The position numbers were made by a program, and so were the translations under genes. From Bacteroidales bacterium (GTDB taxonomy: Bacteria; Bacteroidota; Bacteroidia; Bacteroidales; Salinivirgaceae): DNA of 64,000 nt. Of this stretch, positions 18,261 to 25,572 are shown in pieces. The notes beneath the pieces are model-generated. The model worked only from the letters and a program-made list of their open reading frames with translations, made no database searches and had not been told where the DNA came from. Location of the stretch: NCBI GenBank assembly GCA_012519055.1, contig JAAYQU010000046.1:1-64000 (forward strand), given 5' to 3'. Every line of letters starts with the position of its first letter. Position 1 is the stretch's first letter.

Positions 18261-19397
18261 ATGAATGAACAGATATTCATATTAAATAAAAACCAATCTT
18301 TGGTAGAATTGAATGAAAGTGAATTCATGACTGAAAAACATTTTCAGGAATTATTAGAGAATTACCCTAATTTAATTTCAGGTAGTCAAATAAATCCTGA
18401 CAATCCAAGAAAATGGATACTTATTTCAAGAGAATTTGGAATTCCAAATGAAGAAGCAGGAAATAATATTTGGTCATTAGACCATTTATTTATTGACCAA
18501 GACGGAATACCAACATTAGTAGAAGTAAAAAGAAGTTCTGACACGAGAATAAGAAGAGAAGTAGTTGGACAAATGCTTGATTATGCTGCAAATGCAGTAA
18601 CTTATTGGTCGTTAAATGAAATTAGAAATAAGTATGAAAAATATTGTGAAACAATTAACATTGACCCTGAAATAAAAATTCAAGAATTGATTGATGAATC
18701 AGGAGATATTGAAAAATTTTGGGATACTGTTGGAACTAATTTGAAAGCAGGAAAAATAAGAATGTTATTTATCGCAGACAAAATCCCTAAAGAACTTCAA
18801 AGAATTATTGAATTCCTAAATGAACAAATGACTCCTGCAGAAGTACTTGGATTAGAAATCAAACAATTTGGAAATGAAACAATAAAAACGCTTGTTCCGA
18901 GAGTTATTGGACAGACTTATTCTGCTCAAATAAAAAAGGGACTTCGAGAATACAACCAATGGACAGAGGAAACCTTCTTCAATGAATTGGAACGAAGAAA
19001 CGGAAAAATTGCAGGAGATATAGTTAGAAAAATAATTGAGCATCTTGAAAACAAAGTTTCCCGATTTTGGTTTGGAAAAGGGAAAAGGAGTGGTTCAATT
19101 GTTCCAGCATTGGACTTATCGGATAATTCTCATTTTCCATTTGCAATATGGACTTATGGAAAAATTGAAATTTATTTTCAGTGGTATAAAGACAAGCCAC
19201 CATTTGACAGCATTGAAACAAGAATGAAAATTTTAGAGAAACTGAATGAAATAAAAGGAGTTAGTATTTCTGAAGACAAAATTGACAAAAGACCATCTTT
19301 TGACATTAAATTATTGAAAGACAAATCAGAATACGAAAAATTTATTAGGCTTTATGATTGGTTTTTTGAAGAATTAGATAAAATTGATAGCAGGTAA
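18261..19397 (+). CDS. PD-(D/E)XK nuclease-like protein of unknown function
   Basis: A 378-residue protein. The N-terminal third has a nuclease-type core: Asp74 in WSLDHLFIDQDG, Glu88 and Lys90 in PTLVEVKRSS, and the downstream QxxxY-like GQMLDYAA (Gln104, Tyr108). The pattern D-x13-E-x-K resembles the catalytic motif of NucS/RecB-type nucleases and DUF91-like proteins. The remaining 260 residues were not recognised. No Shine-Dalgarno is evident beyond AGG just before ATG. It is the sole cargo of a cassette-like insertion, which fits defence or DNA-processing functions often found in accessory cassettes. Nuclease activity is inferred from motifs only. Confidence 0.7.
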   Translation: MNEQIFILNKNQSLVELNESEFMTEKHFQELLENYPNLISGSQINPDNPRKWILISREFGIPNEEAGNNIWSLDHLFIDQDGIPTLVEVKRSSDTRIRREVVGQMLDYAANAVTYWSLNEIRNKYEKYCETINIDPEIKIQELIDESGDIEKFWDTVGTNLKAGKIRMLFIADKIPKELQRIIEFLNEQMTPAEVLGLEIKQFGNETIKTLVPRVIGQTYSAQIKKGLREYNQWTEETFFNELERRNGKIAGDIVRKIIEHLENKVSRFWFGKGKRSGSIVPALDLSDNSHFPFAIWTYGKIEIYFQWYKDKPPFDSIETRMKILEKLNEIKGVSISEDKIDKRPSFDIKLLKDKSEYEKFIRLYDWFFEELDKIDSR

Positions 19398-19398
19398 T

Positions 19399-19513
19399 AC
19401 GCAATAAAAAAACATAGGGCGGAAAGTGGTAAATTTGAACTACATAACATTTAATAAACAGCTTGGTAAATTGATAGGTAGCTACTTTTAATTGTCCTAC
19501 GTCTCTTATTGCC
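19399..19513. repeat. attC-like imperfect inverted repeat
   Basis: Left arm 19401-19427 and right arm 19484-19512 pair in three blocks of 7, 4 and 5 bp with bulges. The GCCAACCGTTATG boundary lies at the right end. Bulged pairing with a fixed outer boundary is typical of attC sites rather than of a terminator; no T run follows. Confidence 0.45.
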
Positions 19514-19594
19514 AACCGTTATGAGAAAAAAAGCCAGTAGCCATATGCTTTTCTTTCATAGCACGCAAGACTCTCTAAAAACAATTCCACTGCT

Positions 19595-19626
19595 TTTGAC
19601 AATTGATAAACAAATTGGTATTTTTG
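19595..19626 (+). promoter_or_regulatory. Promoter of trmD operon
   Basis: TTTG (19595-19598) and TATTTTTG (19619-19626) are spaced by 20 bases, matching both -33 and -7 boxes of the Bacteroidetes primary sigma factor. The ATG follows 19 bases after the -7 box. It lies outside the cassette-like unit, so it is probably native. Confidence 0.65.
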
Positions 19627-19645
19627 ACAATTATTACGGCAAGCC

Positions 19646-20338
19646 ATGCGCATTGATATTCTTACAGTTTTACCTGAACTATTAAGCAGTCCTTTCGAGC
19701 ACTCGATTTTAAAAAGAGCTCGTGAAGCAAAAGTTGTAGAAATTTTTATTCACGATATCCGCAACTGGTCAACCAACAAGCACAAACGTGTTGATGACTA
19801 CGCTTTCGGCGGTGGTGCCGGTATGGTTATGACAATTGACCCTGTTTTTAGGGCTATAGAACAGCTAACGTCCGAGCGAGAATATGATACAATTATCTAC
19901 ACTTCACCCGATGGCGAGAGGTTTAACCAACAGACAGCCAACCGATTATCGACAAAGCAAAACATAATGATATTGTGTGGTCACTACAAGGGAATAGACC
20001 AACGTATTCGCGACCACTTAATTACTGAAGAGATTTCAATTGGCGATTACGTTTTAACCGGTGGCGAACTTGCAGCAGCTGTAATTTGCGACTCTGTAGT
20101 CAGGCTACTTCCGGGTGCTATTAGCGATGAGACATCGGCGTTAACCGATTCATTTCAAGACAGTTTGCTCGCTCCACCTGTTTACACACGCCCTGCGGAA
20201 TACAGAGGCTGGAAAGTTCCAGATGTTCTGCTCTCTGGCAACGATGCCGAAATAGAAAAATGGAGATTTAACCAATCATTGGAACGAACACGCAGGCTAC
20301 GCCCCGATTTAATGAATGATGATAATAATTTATCATAA
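19646..20338 (+). CDS. trmD: tRNA (guanine37-N1)-methyltransferase
   Basis: Methylates G37 next to the anticodon of a tRNA subset, preventing frameshifting. The 230-residue SPOUT protein shows [33 protein letters not shown], the trefoil-knot SAM site [12 protein letters not shown] and [16 protein letters not shown]. The C-terminal tRNA-binding part includes [22 protein letters not shown]. It is the first gene of a small operon; the lysO N-terminal half begins six bases after its stop. Confidence 0.96.
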   Translation: MRIDILTVLPELLSSPFEHSILKRAREAKVVEIFIHDIRNWSTNKHKRVDDYAFGGGAGMVMTIDPVFRAIEQLTSEREYDTIIYTSPDGERFNQQTANRLSTKQNIMILCGHYKGIDQRIRDHLITEEISIGDYVLTGGELAAAVICDSVVRLLPGAISDETSALTDSFQDSLLAPPVYTRPAEYRGWKVPDVLLSGNDAEIEKWRFNQSLERTRRLRPDLMNDDNNLS

Positions 20339-20344
20339 CGCACT

Positions 20345-20620
20345 ATGTTTACTGTAATAATTATCATTGCTTTAGGTATTATTGTTGGCTATTTTTTGCG
20401 AAATAAGTCAAAAACTAAAAGCTTTATCGAAAAACTTACTATGGTAGTAATTTTTGCACTATTGTTTGTCTTGGGCGTTGCAATCGGGAACGATAAAAAC
20501 ATAATGAATTCTTTGCAAACATTAGGCTTACAGGCTATGATAATATCGCTCGGAGCTATCGCAGGGAGCGTTCTGTTGGCTTGGTGGGCATATATAGCAA
20601 TTTTCAAAAACCGTAAGTAA
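20345..20620 (+). CDS. LysO-family exporter, N-terminal half
   Basis: A 91-residue membrane protein with three hydrophobic helices. FALLFVLGVAIGNDKNIM resembles the first DUF340 repeat of the lysine exporter LysO. The gene for the C-terminal half starts four bases after its stop, so the two would assemble as one transporter. LysO exports lysine and analogues in E. coli; substrate here is inferred. Confidence 0.75.
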   Translation: MFTVIIIIALGIIVGYFLRNKSKTKSFIEKLTMVVIFALLFVLGVAIGNDKNIMNSLQTLGLQAMIISLGAIAGSVLLAWWAYIAIFKNRK

Positions 20621-20624
20621 ACCT

Positions 20625-21233
20625 ATGCTTGGAAGCCTTATAATACTTATATTCTTTATAATCGGCACATTAGTAGGATATTACGACATTTTACCATTCG
20701 ACCTGCAAAATTATAATGTCGATGAGTATACTCTTTACTTACTGATGTTTTTGGTTGGAATTGGCATTGGTTCAAACAAAGAGTCGCTGTCAATTATCAA
20801 AAAAATCAATTGGAAAATGGTTATTATTCCTCTAATAACTATTGTAGGGACATTTTTGGGAGTTACCGTTTCAGCACTCTTTATTAGCGGCATAAGTATT
20901 TACGATATATGGGCAATTGGTGCAGGATACGGATATTACAGTTTATCAAGTATCTATATATCAAGCATACGCGGAGAGGCTCTCGGAGCTATCGCTCTGT
21001 TATCAAATATAATACGGGAGCTGTTTACATTGGTATTTACACCGGTTTTAGTGCGGTATTTCGGAAAAATTGCACCCATATCGTCGGGTGGCGCAACAAG
21101 CATGGATACTACATTACCGATAATAACAAAATACTCGGGTAGCGATTACGCTTTAATTTCTGTTTTCCACGGAACAGTGTTAACAGTGTTAGTGCCGATA
21201 ATAGTTACTTTTTTTGCTAATCTAAACCCCTGA
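20625..21233 (+). CDS. LysO-family exporter, C-terminal half
   Basis: A 202-residue membrane protein with about six TM segments. LYLLMFLVGIGIGSNKES repeats the DUF340-like element of the preceding gene, followed by GAGYGYYSLSSIYIS and SSGGATSMDTTLPII, hallmarks of the LysO core. It is translationally close to the preceding half (four-base gap). Its last 12 bases overlap the 3' end of the convergent acyltransferase gene. Most Proteobacteria encode LysO as one chain. Confidence 0.82.
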   Translation: MLGSLIILIFFIIGTLVGYYDILPFDLQNYNVDEYTLYLLMFLVGIGIGSNKESLSIIKKINWKMVIIPLITIVGTFLGVTVSALFISGISIYDIWAIGAGYGYYSLSSIYISSIRGEALGAIALLSNIIRELFTLVFTPVLVRYFGKIAPISSGGATSMDTTLPIITKYSGSDYALISVFHGTVLTVLVPIIVTFFANLNP

Positions 21234-22145
21234 ATTTACTCGTTGTCTGTGCATTTCCATCATCTGCGCAATTGTTTCGTCACTGTGTTTCCAACGTCTA
21301 TGCGACCATAGATAGTACTCTGGCTTGCGCCTAATTATCTCTTCCACTTTAGCCATATACTTTTGGGTAACTTCTCCATACTTGGTTTCTGCCGGGTTTT
21401 CAATCATATCAATTATCTCCAACGTATAATAGCCACGCTTAACCTTTTGAACATCAAAATAGACAAGTGGTATATTTTGAGTGCGCGAATACTCTTCAGC
21501 TCCATGTAAACAAGGCGTATCGTATCCAAAGAACTTTGCCATTATTGATTTTTGGACATTTGTTGGATTTTGGTCAGCAGCTAATATTATACTCGAGGGC
21601 TTCTCTTTTTTCGACATAAAGAAATCACGGGTACCCTTGATAGATACCATTTGCATACCAAAACGCTCACGCTTTTTACGCGACCAGTTCTCCATTAAAA
21701 CATTAGTCATTGGCATATAGATAGATACTGTTTGATGTTTTATTTGCATATCTACAGCCAAAATTCCCCACTCCCAGTTACCATAGTGCGAGGCAAGATT
21801 GATAACATCTCTGCCCTCCAAAAAATATTTATCCAAAGCCTCTGGATTCAACACTTTCCAACGTTTTTTTAATTGACGTTCCGACATATAAAATCCTTTC
21901 AAAGTTTCAAGGATTACATCAGATAGATGTAAATAGAACTTTCGGGCAATTCCTCTTATCTCCTTTTCGTCTTTTTCAGGAAAACACTTGTGTAAATTGC
22001 TATAAACCACCTTTTTGCGATATCCCACAACGTGATACAAAACAAACGCCATTAAGTGCGAGTTTAACTGTAGAATCCAAAACGGCGTTATTCCTACTGA
22101 AAAAACAAAAGCCCTGAACAGCTGAAAAAGAATTTTATTTACCAT
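21222..22145 (-). CDS. Lipid A biosynthesis-type lysophospholipid acyltransferase (LpxL/HtrB family)
   Basis: Predicted inner-membrane enzyme adding a secondary acyl chain to lipid A, or a related acyl transfer. The 307-residue protein has an N-terminal membrane helix. The catalytic HxxxxE motif is in ASHYGNWEWG near residue 122. Downstream are FGMQMVSIKGTRDF, ILAADQNPTN and EYYLWSHRRWKH near the C-terminus, the usual pattern. It is monocistronic, with its own -7 box. The exact acyl donor and acceptor cannot be read from sequence. Confidence 0.88.
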   Translation of the reverse strand: MVNKILFQLFRAFVFSVGITPFWILQLNSHLMAFVLYHVVGYRKKVVYSNLHKCFPEKDEKEIRGIARKFYLHLSDVILETLKGFYMSERQLKKRWKVLNPEALDKYFLEGRDVINLASHYGNWEWGILAVDMQIKHQTVSIYMPMTNVLMENWSRKKRERFGMQMVSIKGTRDFFMSKKEKPSSIILAADQNPTNVQKSIMAKFFGYDTPCLHGAEEYSRTQNIPLVYFDVQKVKRGYYTLEIIDMIENPAETKYGEVTQKYMAKVEEIIRRKPEYYLWSHRRWKHSDETIAQMMEMHRQRVNSGV

Positions 22146-22167
22146 GGTTTTAGTCTTATTTTAGCTA

Positions 22168-22175
22168 CAAATTTA
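22168..22175 (-). promoter_or_regulatory. Predicted -7 box of the acyltransferase
   Basis: The minus strand reads TAAATTTG, matching TAnnTTTG, 22 bases before the ATG. Confidence 0.45.
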
Positions 22176-22377
22176 GAAATTAAACGTTTCTATATCGTTT
22201 TAAAAAAAAATAATATTAAGAGTTAAGCTGCTTTACATGGTTTAACTCTATTTTTAATTCGTTGCTTTGCATCAGTAAACTGTATTATCTTTAGCTGACA
22301 CCTGCCTTATTATCACACACTTGAATTGCATTTACCAATTGAGCCTGCAAAATATTATTCTATTTAAAATGAATGCT

Positions 22378-22385
22378 TAACTTTG
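22378..22385 (+). promoter_or_regulatory. Predicted -7 box of the transketolase subunit gene
   Basis: TAACTTTG matches TAnnTTTG and lies 30 bases before the ATG at 22416. Confidence 0.45.
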
Positions 22386-22415
22386 TAGTTCTCAATTATA
22401 AAATATCTAAAAAAT

Positions 22416-23369
22416 ATGACTCTTTTTAAAAATACTGGAGATAAAGATACCCGATCGGGGTTTGGCGAGGGGCTTTTTGAAGCTGCAAAGAAGAACGAAA
22501 ACATAGTTGCACTTTGTGCCGACCTTACAGGCAGCGTAAAAATGGATAAGTTTGCTGCTGAATTTCCAACTCGCTTTTTCCAGACAGGAATTGCCGAAGC
22601 AAATATGATGGGCGTAGCAGCAGGATTAACTATTGGGGGGAAAGTACCTTTTGCGGGAACCTTTGCCGAATTTGCCTCCGGACGCGTTTACGACCAAGTC
22701 CGTCAAAGCATAGCTTACAGCAATAAAAACGTTAAAATTGCCGCATCACATGCAGGTGTTACTTTAGGTGAAGATGGTGCAACACACCAAACTATGGAAG
22801 ATATTGCTTTGATGAAGGTTTTGCCAAACATGGTAGTAATAAATCCGGCTGACTTTAATCAAACAAAAGCGGCAACCATCGCTGCGGCAGAATATAAAGG
22901 TCCTGTATATTTGCGCTACGGACGTCCAAAAGTACCCAATTTTACACCTGAAGATATGCGTTTCGAAATTGGTAAAGCGTGGACACTTAAAGAGGGCAAA
23001 GATGTAACTATCTTTGCCACAGGTCATTTGCTGTGGAAAGCCATTGAAGCCGTTGAAATTCTATCTGCGAAAAACATTGATGTTGAGTTGATAAATATCC
23101 ACACAATAAAGCCTTTAGACAAAGAAGCTGTTTTAAAATCGGTAGCCAAAACAAAAGCTGTTGTTACTGCTGAAGAACACTTAATGAATGGCGGACTTGG
23201 CGACAGTATTGCTCAACTGTTGGCTCAAAAACTACCCACACCTATTGAGTACGTAGCTGTAGATGACCAGTTTGGCGAAAGCGGAACACCTGAACAGCTT
23301 TTAGAAAAATTTTGTCTTGATACCAAAGACGTTGTCAAGGCTGTAGAGAAAGTTCTAAAACGCAAATAA
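22416..23369 (+). CDS. Transketolase C-terminal subunit
   Basis: Half of a split transketolase or DXS-like thiamine enzyme: the pyrimidine-binding and C-terminal domains, 317 residues. Motifs include RFFQTGIAEANMMGVAAGL (the catalytic Glu region for TPP), AASHAGVTLGEDGATHQTMED and YLRYGRPKVP. The C-terminal domain has TAEEHLMNGGLGDSIA. It should pair with an N-terminal subunit to make the pentose-phosphate enzyme, but no such gene is adjacent or anywhere in this window. It stands alone between a divergent acyltransferase gene and a sigma factor gene. Confidence 0.9.
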   Translation: MTLFKNTGDKDTRSGFGEGLFEAAKKNENIVALCADLTGSVKMDKFAAEFPTRFFQTGIAEANMMGVAAGLTIGGKVPFAGTFAEFASGRVYDQVRQSIAYSNKNVKIAASHAGVTLGEDGATHQTMEDIALMKVLPNMVVINPADFNQTKAATIAAAEYKGPVYLRYGRPKVPNFTPEDMRFEIGKAWTLKEGKDVTIFATGHLLWKAIEAVEILSAKNIDVELINIHTIKPLDKEAVLKSVAKTKAVVTAEEHLMNGGLGDSIAQLLAQKLPTPIEYVAVDDQFGESGTPEQLLEKFCLDTKDVVKAVEKVLKRK

Positions 23370-23462
23370 ATATTTCAGTTTAAGATTATTTAAAAACATA
23401 TATGTCTTTAAATCAAATACTTATTTTAAAAAAATGCTAATTTCGTGTACCTAACACATTAA

Positions 23463-24017
23463 ATGAGCAACAAGCAAATAGATAAAAAAATAATTGAACT
23501 AATGAAGTCCGAAAGTAACCATAATCGTGCTTTCGGACTTTTGGTATCTGAGTATGGTCAACGACTTTACTGGCATATTCGTAAAATGGTTATTAGCCAC
23601 AGTGATACAGACGACATTTTACAAAACACCCTTCTCAAAGCATATCAAGGTTTCGATTCTTTTCGAGGCGATTCATCGCTCTTTACATGGCTTTACAAAA
23701 TTGCAACAAATGAAACTATCAATTTTATAGACAAGAAAAAACGCCATTTAACAGGTTCTAACAATTTGTATGAACACAACATGTCACTATTACAATCTGA
23801 AAACGAAATATCTGGTGACCAAATACAGTTAAAACTTCAAAAAGCCATTCAGCAACTACCTGATAAACAGCGTTTAGTATTCAATATGAAATACTTCGAT
23901 GATATGAAATTTTCTGAAATGTCGAAAATTTTAGATACAAGTGTTGGCGCACTTAAAGCCTCGTATCATCACGCTGTTAAAAAAATTGAGAAGTATCTGC
24001 TAGACAACTCATTGTAA
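23463..24017 (+). CDS. ECF-type RNA polymerase sigma factor
   Basis: A 184-residue sigma-70 family regulator. Region 2 covers about residues 20-90 with FRGDSSLFTWLYKIATNETINFIDKKKR. Region 4 covers about 128-180 with LPDKQRLVFNMKYFDDMKFSEMSKILD then a recognition helix SVGALKASYHHAVKKI. No anti-sigma factor gene follows; the next 376 bases are non-coding, with strong RNA structure. The target regulon is unknown. It could be controlled by transcription or by an unlinked anti-sigma. Confidence 0.9.
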   Translation: MSNKQIDKKIIELMKSESNHNRAFGLLVSEYGQRLYWHIRKMVISHSDTDDILQNTLLKAYQGFDSFRGDSSLFTWLYKIATNETINFIDKKKRHLTGSNNLYEHNMSLLQSENEISGDQIQLKLQKAIQQLPDKQRLVFNMKYFDDMKFSEMSKILDTSVGALKASYHHAVKKIEKYLLDNSL

Positions 24018-24104
24018 ATTAATATTTCTACAATTATTTAAACTTATCACACTATTTAGCCAAGTTCAAATACTATTACTTGATAAAAATGGTACACTTA
24101 TTGC

Positions 24105-24345
24105 AATAAACAGAGGTAGTCAGGGTAATCCTGTTAATGCGCGAAAGCACATTCATAAGAGGGTAATTTCTGACATTAGATGTTTGACAATATGTATAAT
24201 TATCCGAAATATTTAAATGATTAAACTTTCCGGCACCCTAACGACTCACTCGCATAACTGTACCAGTACACATGCAACTATGAGCAACACTGAAAACCGC
24301 ACTTTTATTCCCTCAAATGCTCATAACGCCGGAAAGTTTTTTTTT
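24105..24345 (+). ncRNA. Candidate structured leader or small RNA upstream of sodB
   Basis: The 376-base gap between the sigma factor and sodB is dense in pairing. AACAG/CTGTT (24109-24135) and a GNRA-capped hairpin AATGCGC-GAAA-GCACATT (24136-24153, one mismatch) come first. A 12-bp closing stem AAACTTTCCGGC/GCCGGAAAGTTT (24223-24234 with 24328-24339) then encloses two branch hairpins. These are GCAT/ATGC with TGTA/TACA (24252-24275) and ATGAGCA/TGCTCAT (24280-24324). A nine-T run follows. AGGGTAAT occurs twice upstream and CACCCTAA sits inside the stem, so a long-range pairing is possible. Layout suggests a riboswitch-like terminator or an independent RNA. No known family was recognised. 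Confidence 0.5.
24223..24345 (+). terminator. Branched terminator before sodB
   Basis: A 12-bp GC-containing stem encloses about 93 bases and is directly followed by T9. It could end the sigma factor transcript, or act as a conditional terminator about 50 bases before the sodB start. Confidence 0.6.
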
Positions 24346-24393
24346 ACAGTTTAATATGTATATTTAAAGTATAATCAACTAAACTATTTTTTT

Positions 24394-24969
24394 ATGACAC
24401 ACAAATTACCTGAATTGCCATATGCAAAAAATGCGCTCGAGCCGCATATTTCACAAAAAACGCTTGAATTCCATCACGGGAAACACCATCAAACGTATGT
24501 GAACAATTTAAACAACCTTATTAAAGGTACCGAATTTGAACAGATGTCGCTGCTTGATATTATTAAAAAAAGCTCTGGTGGAATTTTCAACAATGCCGCC
24601 CAAGTTTGGAATCACACATTTTATTTTGAGCAGCTATCATCAACTCCTAAAAAAAGCCCTTCGGGGACATTGGAAAACCTTATAAACTCAAGTTTTGGTT
24701 CATTAGAGAAGTTTAAAGCTGAATTTGATAAAGCTGCTGCTACACTTTTTGGCAGCGGTTGGGCTTGGTTAGTTAAAGACGACAAAGGGAAACTATCTAT
24801 TCAACAAACTTCAAATGCCGAAACTCCAATTAGAACAGGTACTAAATGTTTAATGGTTATTGATGTTTGGGAACACGCCTATTATTTAGACACCCAAAAC
24901 GCAAGACCTAAATACATTGAAAACTTCTGGAACGTTTTAGATTGGAAAGTTATTGAAAGCAGACTTTAA
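24394..24969 (+). CDS. sodB: Superoxide dismutase, Fe type
   Basis: Converts superoxide to oxygen and hydrogen peroxide in the cytoplasm; 191 residues. Metal ligands are visible: His in TLEFHHGKHHQTYVNNL, His in VWNHTFYF, and Asp and His in VIDVWEHAYYLD. The Gln in NNAAQVWNHT is at the position usual for iron rather than manganese enzymes; metal choice is still an inference because cambialistic members exist. It lies downstream of the structured region at 24105-24345, with no Shine-Dalgarno. Confidence 0.95.
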   Translation: MTHKLPELPYAKNALEPHISQKTLEFHHGKHHQTYVNNLNNLIKGTEFEQMSLLDIIKKSSGGIFNNAAQVWNHTFYFEQLSSTPKKSPSGTLENLINSSFGSLEKFKAEFDKAAATLFGSGWAWLVKDDKGKLSIQQTSNAETPIRTGTKCLMVIDVWEHAYYLDTQNARPKYIENFWNVLDWKVIESRL

Positions 24970-24993
24970 TTTTGTGCTCAAATAAAAGCACGG

Positions 24994-25022
24994 AAGCTAT
25001 TGCAAAGCATATAAGCTTTTTT
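24994..25022 (+). terminator. Weak terminator-like hairpin after sodB
   Basis: AAGCT (24994-24998) pairs with AGCTT (25014-25018) and a T7 run follows. The stem has only five pairs. Confidence 0.4.
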
Positions 25023-25059
25023 TATCGCTGCACAACTTGCAAAACTATTTAAAACAACA

Positions 25060-25134
25060 ACGAGAGAGATGAATTCATCTCTCTCGTACCATTTATTAAC
25101 CCTTAAAACCATGTTGACAGTTGTTCTCTGTCAA
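25060..25134. repeat. Perfect 28-bp palindrome and adjacent hairpin
   Basis: ACGAGAGAGATGAA joined directly to its reverse complement (25060-25087) has no spacer. A second perfect hairpin, TTGACAG/CTGTCAA, lies at 25114-25134. The gap 24970-25305 otherwise holds no gene. The palindrome could be a cruciform, a terminator lacking a T tract, or a protein-binding site. Confidence 0.6.
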
Positions 25135-25305
25135 AACTTAAAACCTTGCCAAATATACGGATTATTTCTTCAAATGTTACAAAATTGTTAAAACAATTAG
25201 TTTTTATATAGTTTCTAGAAATATCTTAACAAGGAATGAGAAATAAATAGCAAAATTACGCAAAACATTTAAAAAAATAAATAGTAAAAATTAAAAGTAG
25301 TAACT

Positions 25306-25313
25306 TATATTTG
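25306..25313 (+). promoter_or_regulatory. Predicted -7 box of the pyrBI operon
   Basis: TATATTTG, a TAnnTTTG match. Transcription would start near 25320, giving pyrB a leader of about 250 bases. Confidence 0.5.
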
Positions 25314-25351
25314 TATCGTCTAAGACAAAACAAAAAAGACGGAAAAATTAG

Positions 25352-25564
25352 ATGTCATTTACTAATCAAACAGATCAAAACAAATCGTATTTAAACATCA
25401 GGCAACTTTTTTCAATTTCCTCCATTTCCGTTTTTCTCACAACAAAGCTACCAGTATTAGTATTAACAATATATTCAACAATTAAACAAATAAAATATTT
25501 GCTTGCTAATAATAAGATAAAGTTTTTTAGCAAACAGTTACATATTTGTTTTAGCAAACATTAA
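25352..25564 (+). other. Possible leader peptide frame before pyrB
   Basis: A 70-codon frame lies wholly within the predicted pyrB leader and stops eight bases before the pyrB ATG. It spans a pyrimidine-rich tract (25405-25439). CGGAAA near its start (25340-25345) could pair with TTTCCG (25425-25430), flanked by A- and T-rich runs. This resembles, in layout only, the UTP-sensitive pyrL attenuation of enterobacterial pyrBI. The peptide matches no family known to me, and no clear terminator hairpin follows. Confidence 0.25.
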
Positions 25565-25572
25565 CTAAAGTG

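Larger units (their letters stand above)
18232..19517. mobile_element. Integron-cassette-like unit carrying one gene
   Basis: A single gene inserted between lysS and trmD is bracketed by CGTTACC (18231-18237) and CGTTATG (19517-19523). It begins seven bases after the lysS stop. Between its stop codon and the right boundary is an imperfect long inverted repeat. GCAATAA (19401-19407) pairs with TTATTGC (19506-19512), TAGG (19415-19418) with CCTA (19496-19499), and AAAGT (19423-19427) with ACTTT (19484-19488), around a loop of about 56 bases. This is the layout of an attC recombination site (imperfect hairpin, AAC/GTT boundary). The left inverse core is degenerate and no integrase lies in the window, so the call is tentative. 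Confidence 0.45.

Noticed and set aside
24136-24153. GAAA-capped hairpin as group II intron domain V
   Set aside because: The stem lacks the AGC triad and bulge, and no reverse transcriptase or other intron domains are nearby.
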